From the NCBI RefSeq assembly GCF_910592395.1, contig NC_088321.1, positions 12,092,001 through 12,156,000 of the forward strand: DNA of 64,000 nucleotides, written 5' to 3'. The notes below the pieces were generated by a model. It saw only the letters and a list, made by a program, of their open reading frames with translations. It was not told the DNA's origin and ran no database searches. Source of the DNA: Lineus longissimus (Eukaryota; Nemertea; Pilidiophora; Heteronemertea; Lineidae). Below, one piece after another: positions 25,558 to 38,140 of the stretch; position 1 is the first letter of the stretch, and every line of letters begins with the position of its first letter. The position numbers and the translations under genes are program-made.

Positions 25558-25782
25558 GTGTTTGATCCTGCGAACTCTTTTCAAGCAAACATAAAGTTTA
25601 CACTCAATATGTACAATGGGTCTTCTTTAAGGCGGACGGCTGCTGCTGTTTTCTTCAAACTGAACGAAGAAAAACAGGTAAATGGCAATGTCAACGCAGG
25701 TCGAATGACGAGATTATATTTAGATTCTTCAGAAACATTTGGTTACGATATTAACTGTGGCTTAAGGTATCGGTTTGCTTAA
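25558..25782 (+). pseudogene. Open version of the FDPANSFQ relic in unit 3
   Basis: Seventy-four open codons without an ATG start (GTG first). The counterparts in units 1 and 2 are broken. It could be an exon of an unknown gene, but no splice partner was found. Confidence 0.25.
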
Positions 25783-26397
25783 GAAAAATACGTGCTTACC
25801 TGGAGAGAAAATGACTATACAAAAGAAATTTAAAAAAAATATTTGTTAATTTTGAGGGGCCGAAAGGTCCGCATTTATTTATTTTTGCCCGATTGTACAC
25901 CTCCAACACTGTAATGGTGAGAAAGGTTTCTGCTCTGATGCCCGATATACACGTCCCCATTTCAACGTACGGAAAATTTTGAAGGAAAAAAAACACGTTT
26001 AGGTCTTCCTATTTTCCCGTACAATAAAATGCTACACAATTTAATCTCACCGTGTACGATGGGGTTGCGGGTTGATGTACGATTGACCGTTTATTGACTG
26101 GAGTAAGAGCCTACAGGCGCCTTTTAATGGTCGTCTTAGGATCCATTGTTTGGCCCGTTTCAGCGGTTTTCTTGTCTGTTTCCGACGGCGGGAGGAGCGT
26201 GAGACTCCCATCGCCAGATCATGACGGCTGCACACGATGCCGAGACAACTTTTAGTTTGGACAGTACCGGAGGTATTTTCAAAATGGATGGGAATATAGG
26301 GCCCTTACTGGTCTATAGTGCGGGATATGATCTATGCAGAATGTTACGTAGGCCTAGAGTCTCCAACCCAAATGTTCTTGAACAATATTAACCCGGT

Positions 26398-26558
26398 GTG
26401 ACAGCGGATATAGTCCCCCTGGAGTCATAGTCCGGTAGCATTGTATTTGACCAATTAAGCAGCATGATCTATTGTACCGCTAACCCTAACCAAAACATTT
26501 AGCAATGCGGGCTATTGTTACACGGACTATCAGCCCTAGGACTACCATCCCCGCCACA
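26398..26558 (-). mobile_element. 161-bp MITE, copy 1 (inserted in unit 3)
   Basis: The element interrupts a sequence that is continuous in units 1 and 2 (AACCCGGTTTGG). It is flanked by the 5-bp duplication CCGGT (26393-26397 and 26559-26563). Its ends form imperfect terminal inverted repeats of about 36 bp, both containing ATAGTCCG or its complement. It has no coding capacity. The other copy is at 56091-56251 in the opposite orientation and is the same length. Confidence 0.88.
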
Positions 26559-28265
26559 CCGGTTTGGTATCTAGTACACTAGTGGGTTAATCCTACCAAA
26601 ACTTGCGACCCCGCCAGACACGATCAATTTCTCAATCGTACTTAATCCTTCCTACAAAACAATGTACTCGTCGACGTCGGGTTAAGTTGGAGAGAAAATT
26701 GTAAACAAATATTTCATAGGAATATGTTATCGTGTAGAGCGGCCATAACACTGTATTGGGATGGCCTTGTTTCCATTGTGTTGCAAAGGTAAGCCGATAC
26801 CTTTAATTACCCACCGCGTTATTCAGTGCCGAATTCGTAGGTTAACACTTCAATGAAGAATATACTCATAAATTATTTACACGATTCTTGTATGATTCTC
26901 AGTTAAGACAAGAACAAAGCAAAGTGGTGGAGAGAGACCCAACACGATTTACGAGATGGGTGAAGGATGCGAATTGGATTCGTAAAACCACCAACATGAA
27001 TCGATACACTGAGTCGCGTGTGGGATCAAAGTCTGGCCGCTCCGACATCCAGCAGTCAGATGTCTAACTTATGAAGAAGAATGGTGCAACCATTTGAAAG
27101 ATCAAGGTGATGATGAACATTGATTGTGTAAAAACTGTTGATGACCCAAAGGACTCCTACAGGCATATCAAAAATGTTGTATGGTTTATTAGACACCATG
27201 TGGGATGGCGGAGAGAACCAGGATGCGCATGTCGTGTTGGAGTGTTATCCGAGCTCGGTCGAGTGCATATTAATCACGCGAATCATGATTTGAATATAGT
27301 ATACCTTTGTTATTGTAGTTTTGTTTGATAAGAATTCACTGCAAACATATTTTTTATATAATATGCATATGATTTGAAGAAAAACATACATGTACTTGCA
27401 GACTGAGTAAACACTTTAATATCAGTACGAGTTGATCTCGCTTGCTGACCAACGATGATATGATTCATTAAAAAACAACATACTACGCGGCTTTCAACCT
27501 ACATTAAGATCGATTTTCATCAATCAATACTGACGGTTTTCCTAATCGGTTAGGAGACAGGGGAAGTGTTCGTTAGGTTGCGACCATATAGACACGATAG
27601 ACACCATCCCGTGCAGAATTATTGTTTACGACATCAGACTGATGGCTGGCTGTACCGTACGCCTAACATCATATAGGTGATATGAAAAACACTTGAGATT
27701 ATCGTGTGCGGAAGTGCTTTTTGAAGAACCAGTGGCATAATAAAGGGCTGCCGCATCCCAGCTTCCTTTGCGCTCTAAAGAACTAGTTCCAGATATGAAT
27801 GTGCACAAGAAATGGAAAATTCGACATATTACTGAATTATCCCTTATTTCCGTGCAGCGATCGTATCTATTGTCAACGATCTGCCTTAGCTGGGGAATAT
27901 GAAGGCGTCATCTTGTCGTAGCTCGATTACCCCGATACCAAGACGACACTGAAAATTACGTTATATCAGAGTCGTTGCACTATCAGTGAAAAGTCCAGTA
28001 AGGTTTTTGTGGCCCGGTGTGTCTTCGAGGATTATGAACCCACACACCGGTCGGCAGACGGGGCGGAATAAAATTTCCACATCCGGCTCGCATATGCTTG
28101 AGTAAGTAACTAAGGTAACCGAACAGTAAGCAAGTACACCTACCCATGCACAACCCTAACCGGATTTGGATAATTTTGAAATGGAAAACTCCATGGCGGC
28201 GACGTAAAACAAATATCAAATCGTATTTGAAGTATATTTTTGGCGGTATTTTATTGGTTGTTCGC

Positions 28266-28281
28266 GGGGGGGGGGGGGGGG
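28266..28281 (+). repeat. Poly-G tract in unit 4
   Basis: Sixteen consecutive G at the position matching 41-76 of unit 1. Confidence 0.85.
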
Positions 28282-29149
28282 CAGGTACATGCAGAGCTCG
28301 TAATGTATGTTGGATAACAACCACGATTAGCAAACGTGTAGATATGTAAACGACGCGGACTTTAATGAGAATGAATACCTACTGATTATGATATGCTTAT
28401 TACAAGAGACATACCGTGTTGATTATTATTATATAGTGACTGGGAATGTAAACAACTAATTGGCAGCATCATGTGCGTTGGGCAAGCTATGTTTGGTCTG
28501 TTTCTTATGGCTAGTCCCAGCTAAAAAAGAATCTCGTTTACGGGCTGATCTAGCTCTATATGATTGGGATCAGCGTGGACTTGAATGACCTCGTTGATTA
28601 GTTATCTCGTGATGTCGTATTCCCGGTGGGTGAAGGTATTGGTCGGCCTAAGAAAAATACGTGCTTACCTGGAGAGGAAGTGACGACACAAAAGAAACAG
28701 ACAAAAGATTAGTTCATTTTGAGGGGCGTATATAAGGCCCGCATTCATTATTTTTAGCCTTGTTTTTATTGTGTTGCCTTCATCCACCGTGGTATTTGTC
28801 ACAAATTGGACTCATTCCACGATCTTTCCTCGGGATGAACTGATGTTTTTTGCGTGTTTTTTTCCGATAGGACAAAGATTTACAAACCCGGCTATTTCAG
28901 TTTTTTATTTTACAGTTAGATCGTGATAGTGCACTTGCATACAGTGTATATGATTTGAAAAACAATTGTATGTGTGAAAATCGACGCCACACAAATACGA
29001 TACTCCAGATATTGTGTATCCTATAGGTGGCCACTACTTCCTAGCCACGGGGCAAATTCCGCACTTGGGAGATTACGACTTGACTGGTTGTCATATTGAG
29101 CGGTTTGAACCTTAGCCAGCATCGGTTACTCGTAACATTGTGACCCGGC

Positions 29150-29454
29150 TTGAATCGAATTCTCATTGCAATCTCTGTCTTCGGACACACGAACAGTTAC
29201 CTTTTTTCACAGACTGCCAAGACCCTGATTCAAACCTTGTGCCGCAATAAGCATGAAAGCTGATTTACGAGTGTTGCGTACGTGAGTTTACGTGCTTGAG
29301 CATGCTTGAATCGAATTATCATTGCAATCTCTGTCTTTGGACAAATGAAGAGTTACCCTTCTTTTACAGACTGTCAAGACCCTGATTCAAATCTTGTGCC
29401 ACAATAAGTATGAGAGCCGATTTACGTGAGTTTGCGTGCTTGAGAATGCTTGAT
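29150..29454 (+). repeat. Local tandem duplication of ~155 bp in unit 4
   Basis: Same duplication as in unit 3 (second block from about 29305), including the same differences between blocks, so it arose before units 3 and 4 separated. Confidence 0.8.
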
Positions 29455-29965
29455 GACATACACTGATCTGTGTTCATCGCAATTTGTCTTTTGTAAGGGT
29501 TGCAAAACATACACATTTCAATGGAGCTTGTCCTTTACCAAATCGAGTGCACGCAAGTACAAATAGTGTTATCTATCCGGGGAAATGTGTCTGTAATGGC
29601 TCAGTTCGTCATATCTACATATTACTCTGAATTTCGTCAGATATTTTTGAGCCATATTCATTGTGAAATACAGCAAAATGTAAATTATGCATAATACAAT
29701 TAAATATTAATGTCTGTTCTTTGATACAATACAGCAATCAATTGCTGATCGTTTGATATAATGCTATAAGACGTAATTATACACTTCTGCATTACTCTCA
29801 ATCACTCCACTAGACGGCACGGAAGTATACTTTTCATCGCATCGAAGCCACATGATGACAGAGAATACTTTGTCGGCTGCACTTTCAAAAGGTTTTCGAA
29901 GTTATTTTACTCTCAGAAATTAAGTGAATTTAAGTGAATGAAACCAACCACAGTTTATTTACTCA

Positions 29966-30229
29966 TCACAGTAGGACATATTGTTGTGACCTAAAGGCCC
30001 CCCAATGGCGGTCCCCAAAAGGAACCATGTTCTGAAAGATAGACACGCCTTTGGCAGACCAAGAAGTTACCTTTAATACGATGCATGCCTTTATTGCGGT
30101 AGACGAAAAACCAAGTGTATTTGATTTGACACTGGTCAGTCTATAGGCCTGTGCTTCGGCCTCGGTCGGCCTGCCAAATTTCCGAATTAATATTATGGAA
30201 ACACAATTGACGCTCCAGAATTTCAAAAA
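29966..30229 (-). CDS. Candidate minus-strand terminal exon (unit 4)
   Basis: Counterpart of 1551-1814, same length. The AATAAA is preserved although neighbouring bases changed. Confidence 0.22.
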   Translation of the reverse strand, partial: FLKFWSVNCVSIILIRKFGRPTEAEAQAYRLTSVKSNTLGFSSTAIKACIVLKVTSWSAKGVSIFQNMVPFGDRHWGAFRSQQYVLL

Positions 30230-30582
30230 CTGTCAGTCAGCTCAACCTCGTGCTCATGTTGCCTCTGCCCTGGTTTACACTGACCCGTACTCGAAACTGC
30301 AGCGAAAGAGGCTGGTAGCTTTTTTCTAATAAGCCCGGTCTGCCCGGCTGGGACAGCATTTCTGTTCCGCTTAGGTCGACGGTGGACATTTTGTGTCGAT
30401 TGTTTTTTTATCTTTTACTCCGCCAGCTGCGCCACCTAGAGTCAAGTTAGATCTGATGGCTGCGCCATCTAGGGTAGAAATATTATACGTAACTTAGAAA
30501 TAATGGCTACAATCAAATATTAGTTGTACTCTCTGCATGGGAAACAAGATAAATACTGCAGAAAAAAATACAGCGACCAGCA

Positions 30583-33500
30583 ATGAACATTTCCACAGTG
30601 ATTTATGTTGTGTTATTCGCCCGAACGGAGGCAGTGCTGGCATTTCTATCCGCAATACTCACACGTTGTTCATCACGTGTCTCAATCCAAGCAAATCTCG
30701 ATGAAATTGGAACGGCATCAAAAATCGAGTGCTGCCTTCAATGCACTGAAAATGACTGTTTGACGATAAACCATATTTTAACTGAAAACCGGTGCCAATT
30801 CAGCTTTTCTAAACCGAAGCCGTTGAACGACGCAATGTCAAACTACAGTGGGGGTCGTTTATATTCAAAATGTAGACGACAGCATTCGGTAAGGGAAACA
30901 TACCCTGTAATAGTCCTGTTTCACCGATCTAGGACAATTTCTGCAAAATCGATTCAGTCGTTCGATTAACTATGTGAACAAGTCTAATTGAAGAGGTGAT
31001 TGAGTGCAAGAACAACTCCAGTCTTTATTTCAGGTACTGTAGTATTTTCAGCACTAAACCCCTTCCCTGTCCGTCATTTGTGCAGATGGCCACATGCAAA
31101 TGTTTCTGACATGACTGGACAATAGCAACAGAAGGTACTTCTTGCACAAAACTTTTTGATTTTGAAGGAATTGTAAAACAGAGCCAATGCCACATTCTGA
31201 GAGCAATTTTGATTTTAAAAAAATCGCAAATCGTTTTGTCAGCCATCCAACCCAGTGTTTATTTCACTTCTGGTGCTAGCAATATTTTTCAAAAAGTGAC
31301 CTCAGTAGTTCTTGCACTGAGGTCTTCAATTATGAAAGACAATTGGTGGGCGCCGCCAAGTTGTGCAGTGGTCATGTCGCCATGACATTGGCCTTGGGAT
31401 TTATCTCGATTCGAGGTACATTGTACATTATCATACTTACATGAAGTTAAAAAAGTGCACGGTCTTAGGTCGGTCAAACTAGGGTAATTACTTACAATGT
31501 GTAAGTCTCGTCGATGACAAAGCTAATAATATACTTGATGCAACACATATATATTTAGATAGTAGGTACATTTACATGTTGACAGATTCGCGTGCAAAAT
31601 GTCCTGTACAGCTACAATACCAAAGCAAAATGCGGAGAATCGATTACTTCGAGTTCAGGTCGCAGATTTACCCAGTGCACAAGTTCATTCGATCCCACAC
31701 CAAAGGTTACTCTGGTACATCGATTCGGTTCGCATTCATTACGTTTTGACTTGTTTTGCGAGGCAAAGTTTTGCAAGAGGTCTAAATCAGGATATTTTCA
31801 AAACATCTGTTTTAGATCCAAGCAGGATCAATCTTGCATAGCATAGCTTGTTATGTCTTGGAGGGATAACTTGAGAAGGTCACGACCACGGGCTGAAGAA
31901 GCACCATGTAGTTCACGTTTTTTTTTCATTGTTGATGTTAGGATCAATAACACAATGCAATGCAGTGCAGTACGTTGGATGCGACATTGACATGCACTCA
32001 ATGCAAGTGCAGCGTATTGCAATAGCATTGCACCCGCTGCTGCTTCTGTCATATTGAAGTGGCACACTAAATCCGATAGAAGGCGCTATCACTCTTATAA
32101 TGCTACGACGGAGACAGACTTTCACCAATAAAACACAACAAATAGTGTGCAGCGACAACGACCCCATTAGGTCACGTGATGTGATATAACAGATGACCCG
32201 ATGCAATTGTGGACCTTTTATCATGTTCATGCTTTGTTGCAAGTGTTTCCATGAATAAATTGCTTTAATGCTGGCATCTTGTGCATTTGATTTGCTGTTG
32301 TCGTCACATAATGAACACACAATTATATTCAGAATGTTCGGATACCTACCTCATGAATCCTAAGGGGATAGACACACGGGGCAGAATGTAAAGTAATTTG
32401 AGGCTGGACCCATCAAAGCGAACGGACCTGTTTGAAGGAGCGCAACGTTATAAAATTCTGAACATCTTGAACAAAACTTTAGGAGTCCTTCACCGAACGC
32501 TCAGCGCCATCTACATACACATGATGCTACCTCCTACTCAATATGTATGGCTAGCCGTGTGTCCAATAATTTAGAAAACCTGGTTTTCTTCTTTCAAAAC
32601 TTAGTTTTATGGAAGAAAACCAAGCTTTGTTCAATGAAACTAGGTTTTCTTTCAATAAAAGTAAGTTTTTAAAAACAACTTAGTCTTCTTCGAAGAAGTA
32701 TAAGTTTCATGAAAACCAAGTTTAAAAAAAGATAAAACTATCTTTTCTTCCATATAACCTAGTTTTATACGTTTTCTTCAATAAAAACCTAGTTTCATTG
32801 AGAAAAAAAAACACGGTTTTCTTGGATGAAACTAAGTTTTGAAAGAAGATAACCAGGTTTTACTGAAACCTAGTCTTTTTACCCCGTCTCCAACCCAACC
32901 TCTCCCAATCAGACGAACCATGCGTGTCATGCTGTGGAAAGTAAAAAGACTAGTTTTTCTAGCATATGGATTATAAACTAGGTTTTATAAGAAATAACGT
33001 AGTCTTTTTCAATAAAAACTAGGTTTTGATGAAGACACGTATATAACCTGGTTTTATTCCACAAAACCAAGTATTCTTCTACGAAACTAGGTTTGTATTA
33101 AAGGAACATAGGTTTTATTTTGTTTTTTTACCAAGAACGTGGTTTTTATAATAGACTTAATTGCTTCTCCAATAAAAACCTAGTTTCACTGAATAAACGG
33201 TTTTCTTCCATGAAACTAAGTTTGGAAAGAAGAAAACCAGGTCTTCTTCAATATAACTATGTTTCCTAATGACAAGTTCCGGTCGTGTTTATGCACAAGT
33301 GACTGTACTATTCATCGAATGTGATGATATATAAGATCTGCTATTATTGATCAATTTCGTATTTGGTGCGCCATTTTGCCTTGAAATATCGGAAATGTTC
33401 GAGAACATTAGGACATTACTAAAGATGATACAAATGGTGCCACTTATTGATGACGGTCGAAGGCAGTACTAACGGAACTTGGTGAAACGGACATTGCATT

Positions 33501-35143
33501 GAATGATTTTCAGAAAACGCAGGAGAATATTTGCAGTAGAAAAGGAGGTGTAAATCGTGTCCAAGATTTATCCCTGTTCATGTGAGCGGTAACAAATCAG
33601 ATCACGGTTCTTATAGAAGTAAACTTTGTTCAGTTTGGTATACTCTATAGTTTCACTCATCTAAAACTGGTTCATTATAATTATTGACAAAGAAATCAAA
33701 GCAGCGGCCAGTCCAGCACGAGGCGTCATTACCATAGGACAATTTGCTGTCAACAACCTCTTGTCTGTCGAAATTGAACATGTTGATTGGCATCAAACGC
33801 CCTTTTCTCATGATATCCGGCCCAAAATCGACTATGCAGAGCCGGTCTTAGATCAGCGAAACTAGAGTCTATGCATGTATTGTTAATTCTGTACACGATT
33901 CTTGTAGAATTCAATTATCAAGTAAGAAAAAAAGATCTCAGAAAGAATCTTTGAAGAATCTTGTAAAGCATGTACATGCACATGTACCAACTGAATAAGA
34001 CCTTTAAGAAACTTTCCAGGATTCTCGATCAGGGATGGCGTTAAGAGGAGACGGTGGTAATAGTGCGTACTTGTACTATTAAATTTGTACAACATTAAAC
34101 TGGGCATGTATGCGTACAGATGGTACACGTGCATGCACGGTACAAATCATATACAAGTAAAAATGGCTGGCGAACTTTGTTCACGTAACCTCTTTATTTT
34201 CCTCAAGAAGATTACATCATTCTCTTATCACCTTAGTCACAAACTTGCAATAAGTTCTGCTGTGCATTTTCAAAACTTTTATTATCATAAGCAAGGTGAC
34301 TTGGTTGTCTTAACCGATTTCTCAGAAAATGAAACTTCAATAAGAACACTAAAGCTATATCCGGACTCTGGCAAGCTTGGATGGAAACAGGCAAGCTACG
34401 AAGGCATAATTAAAATTGTCGGTCAATATAAACAGTTCCTCATTGCTACTCCAATGACCCGCCTCTACGAAAAGTTCATCATCATTGGATTTGACGGCCG
34501 GTTGCGAGGAAGGCTTCAGTTCCAACACATGAATAAAATCCAATTTAGCCTATCCAAGTACATGGACGTTTCATTTATTCTTTTAAGTGATGCAGATTGG
34601 GGCTTTATCACACTTTTCTCTATGGAAGGTTACCTTTCGAAGTACTGTCACGACCGCAGATCCAACATGTCCAATGGCTCATTAACCGTAATTCTTACGT
34701 GCATAAACAAACGTGTGCAATCGGTGAAATATTCTGCGTACACAGATTCTGGATTATATGCATTTTGTTCAGGAATTATCAGTAATGGATCTCTTGTCAG
34801 TTGTTATAATACGAAGTCAAAACGCCCTAGCCATGCTATATTTTCTGTTCAAAAAACAGTTAAAACCACATTCTTCTTCATTAGCGACGTCTACCATCGA
34901 CTATTGATAGGAACTACTGATAACGAGGTCATGTTTATGAGTTGGCCGAAGGGAAATGGAGGTTCTTACCATCAATTTAAACAAGACGACGTCCTCAAAT
35001 TCAGTGGGGGTAGTCAGTTCGTTTTGTTAAATAATGGTGATCTTGTTCAGTTTTTAACGGATGGTGCTGCACCAGGAAGGAGAATTCTGACAATGTTGAA
35101 GGTGCACTCCCCGAGAGCAGGATGTGAAACGATCAACGTGTGA
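30583..35143 (+). CDS. Gene A4: predicted secreted apple/PAN-like plus propeller-like protein, two exons
   Basis: Exons 30583-30888 and 34208-35143, phase 0, 413 residues. It starts MNISTVIY and has CQFSF as in A2. The variable patch is its own type (KYCHDRRSN, LTCINKRVQ), while the C-terminal part (GAAPGRR) matches A3. The gene is complete although the array unit ends about 240 bp after its stop codon, so the 3' untranslated region must differ from that of A1-A3. Confidence 0.75.
31586..31846 (+). CDS. A4 alternative terminal exon, Cys-rich
   Basis: Counterpart of 3120-3380, 261 nt. The first cysteine is Gln; other changes are Glu to Lys (FCEAKFC) and Arg to Gln near the C-terminus, plus silent changes. 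AATAAA lies at 32127-32132. Confidence 0.45.
   Translation: MRVQNVLYSYNTKAKCGESITSSSGRRFTQCTSSFDPTPKVTLVHRFGSHSLRFDLFCEAKFCKRSKSGYFQNICFRSKQDQSCIA
32574..33265 (+). repeat. AT-rich CTAGG-type array (unit 4 intron)
   Basis: Counterpart of 4109-4807 with several small indels. Confidence 0.8.
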
Positions 35144-36347
35144 CTCAGTAGATCTGCATACGGTTCTCATCATTTCCTTCGAAGTTTCTTTAGTAACTAA
35201 AAATATATCTTTATTCTGCCATGGAGCATAATCCACTATTGCCGTTAGGTGGCGCATAGAAATGATATATGTACCATATGTAACAGAATAGGTAGGCATT
35301 TCAAGTTATTTTAAATAGGGACTTTACGAGCTCGGGGTCATTAAACATGGTAAAGGGCAATGGTCTGTGTTTGATCCTGCGATAATTATATTCCATTTAC
35401 AGGCGAGAATAGTTGCGATGTACTTTGTAATACAGATATATTAAAGACCCCTATCGACGAACTTCTGTAACTTAATCTAACCAAGCAAACTTCTGCCCGT
35501 GCCCCTTGAAGGTACTACAGCATGCACTCTCTGACAAATAATGGACACGTACGTCTTGCAGATTTCCTTGTAGTAAAGTAAAAACGTTCCATTGGTGAAA
35601 TTATTTAGACGATATATAGAAAAAAGCTCGCCTTTAGAGTCTCATATCCAAGAAAAGTACACACCGGAAGAATTCATAATGTGTATTCTTGTAAGATGTA
35701 TGATGTTGCAGCTGATACCTTCTCCAATAATGGCCTTTGGAGTACATACTGAGTTGTTAGCGTATATTCATTTCTTTTAAAGTTTCTTTATTTACAATAA
35801 CATATGTACGTGTATGTCGCAATATTGCGTGTGATACATCTACTTGTAAATCTTTGTTACAACTTGTTATTTACATGATTAATGATCTACTTCAGTCCTA
35901 AGAAGTTTCTTAAACGGCAATGCGTTATACGACATGTACAAGTTGAATGAACCATCATTATGAAACCAACATTTGAGCAATAAGCGCTTGTATTGATTAA
36001 TCGATATTCCTATCGATATTGTTCCATTGTTGTAAAAATTGAAATGAATGGAGATGAAATAATGACTTTCCCTGCATTGAAAATCAGACAATAGTGTAAA
36101 ACGTCATAGATGGTATAATATCGAATAGGCTTTCACAAGCGTAGAGAGCTGTAAATGCGATGCCATTAGTAAATAACATTCTAAGCTGGAGGCATTGTGT
36201 GGAAACGAGATTACGAGAATTCGCTCGAGAGCGGGCAGTAAAATTCACAAGTGCGATTTTTTAGTTGGACACAATTCTGTTTAGCTGCTCTGATGTCGTC
36301 TTGTCTATGTGGACTTATGCTTGATGTCAGACGATGCGACGTAACCG

Positions 36348-36500
36348 TAGGAGGCTTTTTCCGACTTCTTTTATGGTTTATCTAACTCTTTCCTGATTTA
36401 TACGACAAAAGTCCGACATTTTCCTGAAAAGTTGGAATTCTCGAAAACCTGTGAAGAATATTAGGGATTCCCAAAATAGGCCATTACGTTTCTCTGCCCT
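36348..36500 (+). mobile_element. Foldback element fragment A, left part
   Basis: It begins TAGGAGGCTTTTTCCGACTT and follows the left arm of the elements at 39754 and 41552 as far as CCCAAAATAGG. The centre of the element resumes at about 37008-37135, so the copy is split by about 500 bp and lacks its right arm. Confidence 0.6.
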
Positions 36501-37007
36501 TGAAGATTTTTCCGTAAGGACCCCTGCCCCGTTTTAGCCCTTTTGGTGGGTCAATTATATCAAGATTGCCTAGGGATTATGAGGGATTAGCCGTTCAGTT
36601 TGTGTATCTCGTGAAATGATGAAATATTGTGCAGCGTTGCATTTGGGAACAAGACAGTTCGCAAGCAATTAAAAAAATTGGCCAAAACATAAAGCGTCCT
36701 AAGAACGAAATAACTTTAATAATCTTTGTAAAATTTCTATTCATCAAAGTCGCTATTTTCAAAAATCAACCACGCTTCCAGGCAGAGTAGTCCCAGCTAC
36801 ACTAAACAATGATATATATTAAGCATAGCACATAAACTGGTAATAAATCTCTACCTGGGATGACACAGAATGCATTGTTTAGAATGAGGCTTGTTATACA
36901 CTATACGCCTTGCTATTGTTTGGGGTTGAGAAATTAGGCTCACGCTCAGATCTTGAGAGAAGATAGAATAAAATCCGAATCGGGATCGAGGGCTCTAGAA
37001 ACGTAAT

Positions 37008-37135
37008 GAGCATTGGCCTCTGTTTAGGTTAATGATGTGATCTAACTGAGTGAGTTAATTAGTATTCACATCTTGCGTCACTCTGAGCCCACACCTCATT
37101 AACCTCATTTAACATAGGCCTTGGATTTTTTTTAG
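37008..37135 (+). mobile_element. Foldback element fragment A, central part
   Basis: Matches the centre of the elements at 39754 and 41552 (GAGTGAGTTAATTAGTATTC, CACCTCATTAACCTCATTTA). Similarity stops before the right arm. Confidence 0.55.
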
Positions 37136-37847
37136 TCCTTCATTTTTCATGGCCAAATGTCACCAACATATGTTTCTTTTGTTGTTTTCGGCCGATTTCG
37201 AAAGATGCGCTGCTAGGTTACCATCGTGATGATATGTGGAGTGGAAAGTGACAATAGCTCAACACCACTAATAAATCAGAGACGAGATCGGGAAAGGAAC
37301 ATTTCATCTCAGAAAACTATATGCAGCAAATTCACCAGGCGCTGGCGATGCTCTTGAGACATAGACGCTGTATAAACGAGAGGCTAACGGCAAAATATTC
37401 CTATTGCATCTGACAGAGGTAAATTAGGATGTATCTGGCGCGGAAGACTCGTCTCCCAACTGATATGAATATGAACTTCCTCTGTCTGCGGAGTTGACCG
37501 ATGACACACAGTGCTGAAACTCGATGTGTGCCTTCCATACAAGATGGGGCCAACTTCGGCCCGTGTGCACCGAATTCCCCAGTGAATATATTGAGTGCAA
37601 CAATCGCGAGGATGCTGCAGCTAATTCAGTGCTACCTCACAACGAGGGACCATACGTTTAAGTTCCAAAGCGGCGACCCTTTGTTAAAGCGCCGGTTACC
37701 ATAACTGGTTTGCCACCCAGCTCCGGGGAGGTTGAACGGTTCAAATCATTGCAGCAATGTACGTTATAATATACGGTTGAAATGGTTGGGGAAATGGCAA
37801 GAAGTGCACATTCAGGTGTGATGCATGGTATCCATACCATGACATTT

Positions 37848-38140
37848 AACTGATAACTGATCTATTCATCGAACTCCTAATTGATAACTATCCACTCCTG
37901 CGGAACACCTTGATAACTGATGCTGCGAGGGAGTTTTTAATTGATAACTGATCTTCTCTAGAGAACACTGTAGTAATTGATAACTCATTTTCTCATAGTA
38001 CACTTTATTACTAACTGACAACCATTTATATATATGTAACGCTTAATTGATAACTGACCAAACCAGGTAACACTTCAATGGATAATGTTCTCTTTGCATC
38101 ACTTTAAACTGATAAGTGATTTTCCTTGGACGCACTGAAT
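37848..38140 (+). repeat. Degenerate tandem repeat with AATTGATAACTGAT core
   Basis: The motif TTAATTGATAACTGAT and variants recur about every 40-50 bp, often followed by GAACAC or similar. Copies are diverged. Confidence 0.65.

Larger units (their letters stand above)
18837..28227 (+). repeat. Tandem array unit 3 (~9.4 kb)
   Basis: Third period, carrying gene A3. Unit-specific changes are a 161-bp MITE insertion (26398-26558), a deletion of roughly 250 bp at about 21715 in the intron after exon 1, and a deletion of roughly 230-400 bp at about 23646 at the end of the AT-rich palindromic array. It shares with unit 4 a tandem duplication of about 158 bp (19771-20086) and extra short segments near 19036 and 19117-19158. 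Confidence 0.92.
28228..35381 (+). repeat. Tandem array unit 4, truncated at the right
   Basis: Fourth period, carrying gene A4. Similarity to the other units stops abruptly at about 35381, inside the sequence that is followed by further unit sequence in units 1-3. The last ~2.2 kb of the unit are therefore missing and 35381 is the right edge of the array. The AATAAA motif that lies about 690 bp after the stop codon in units 1-3 is lost with it; an ATTAAA variant occurs near 35438. Confidence 0.9.

Noticed and set aside
26470-26500. CTAACCCTAACC string resembling telomere repeat
   Set aside because: It is part of the 161-bp MITE and has under two repeat units.
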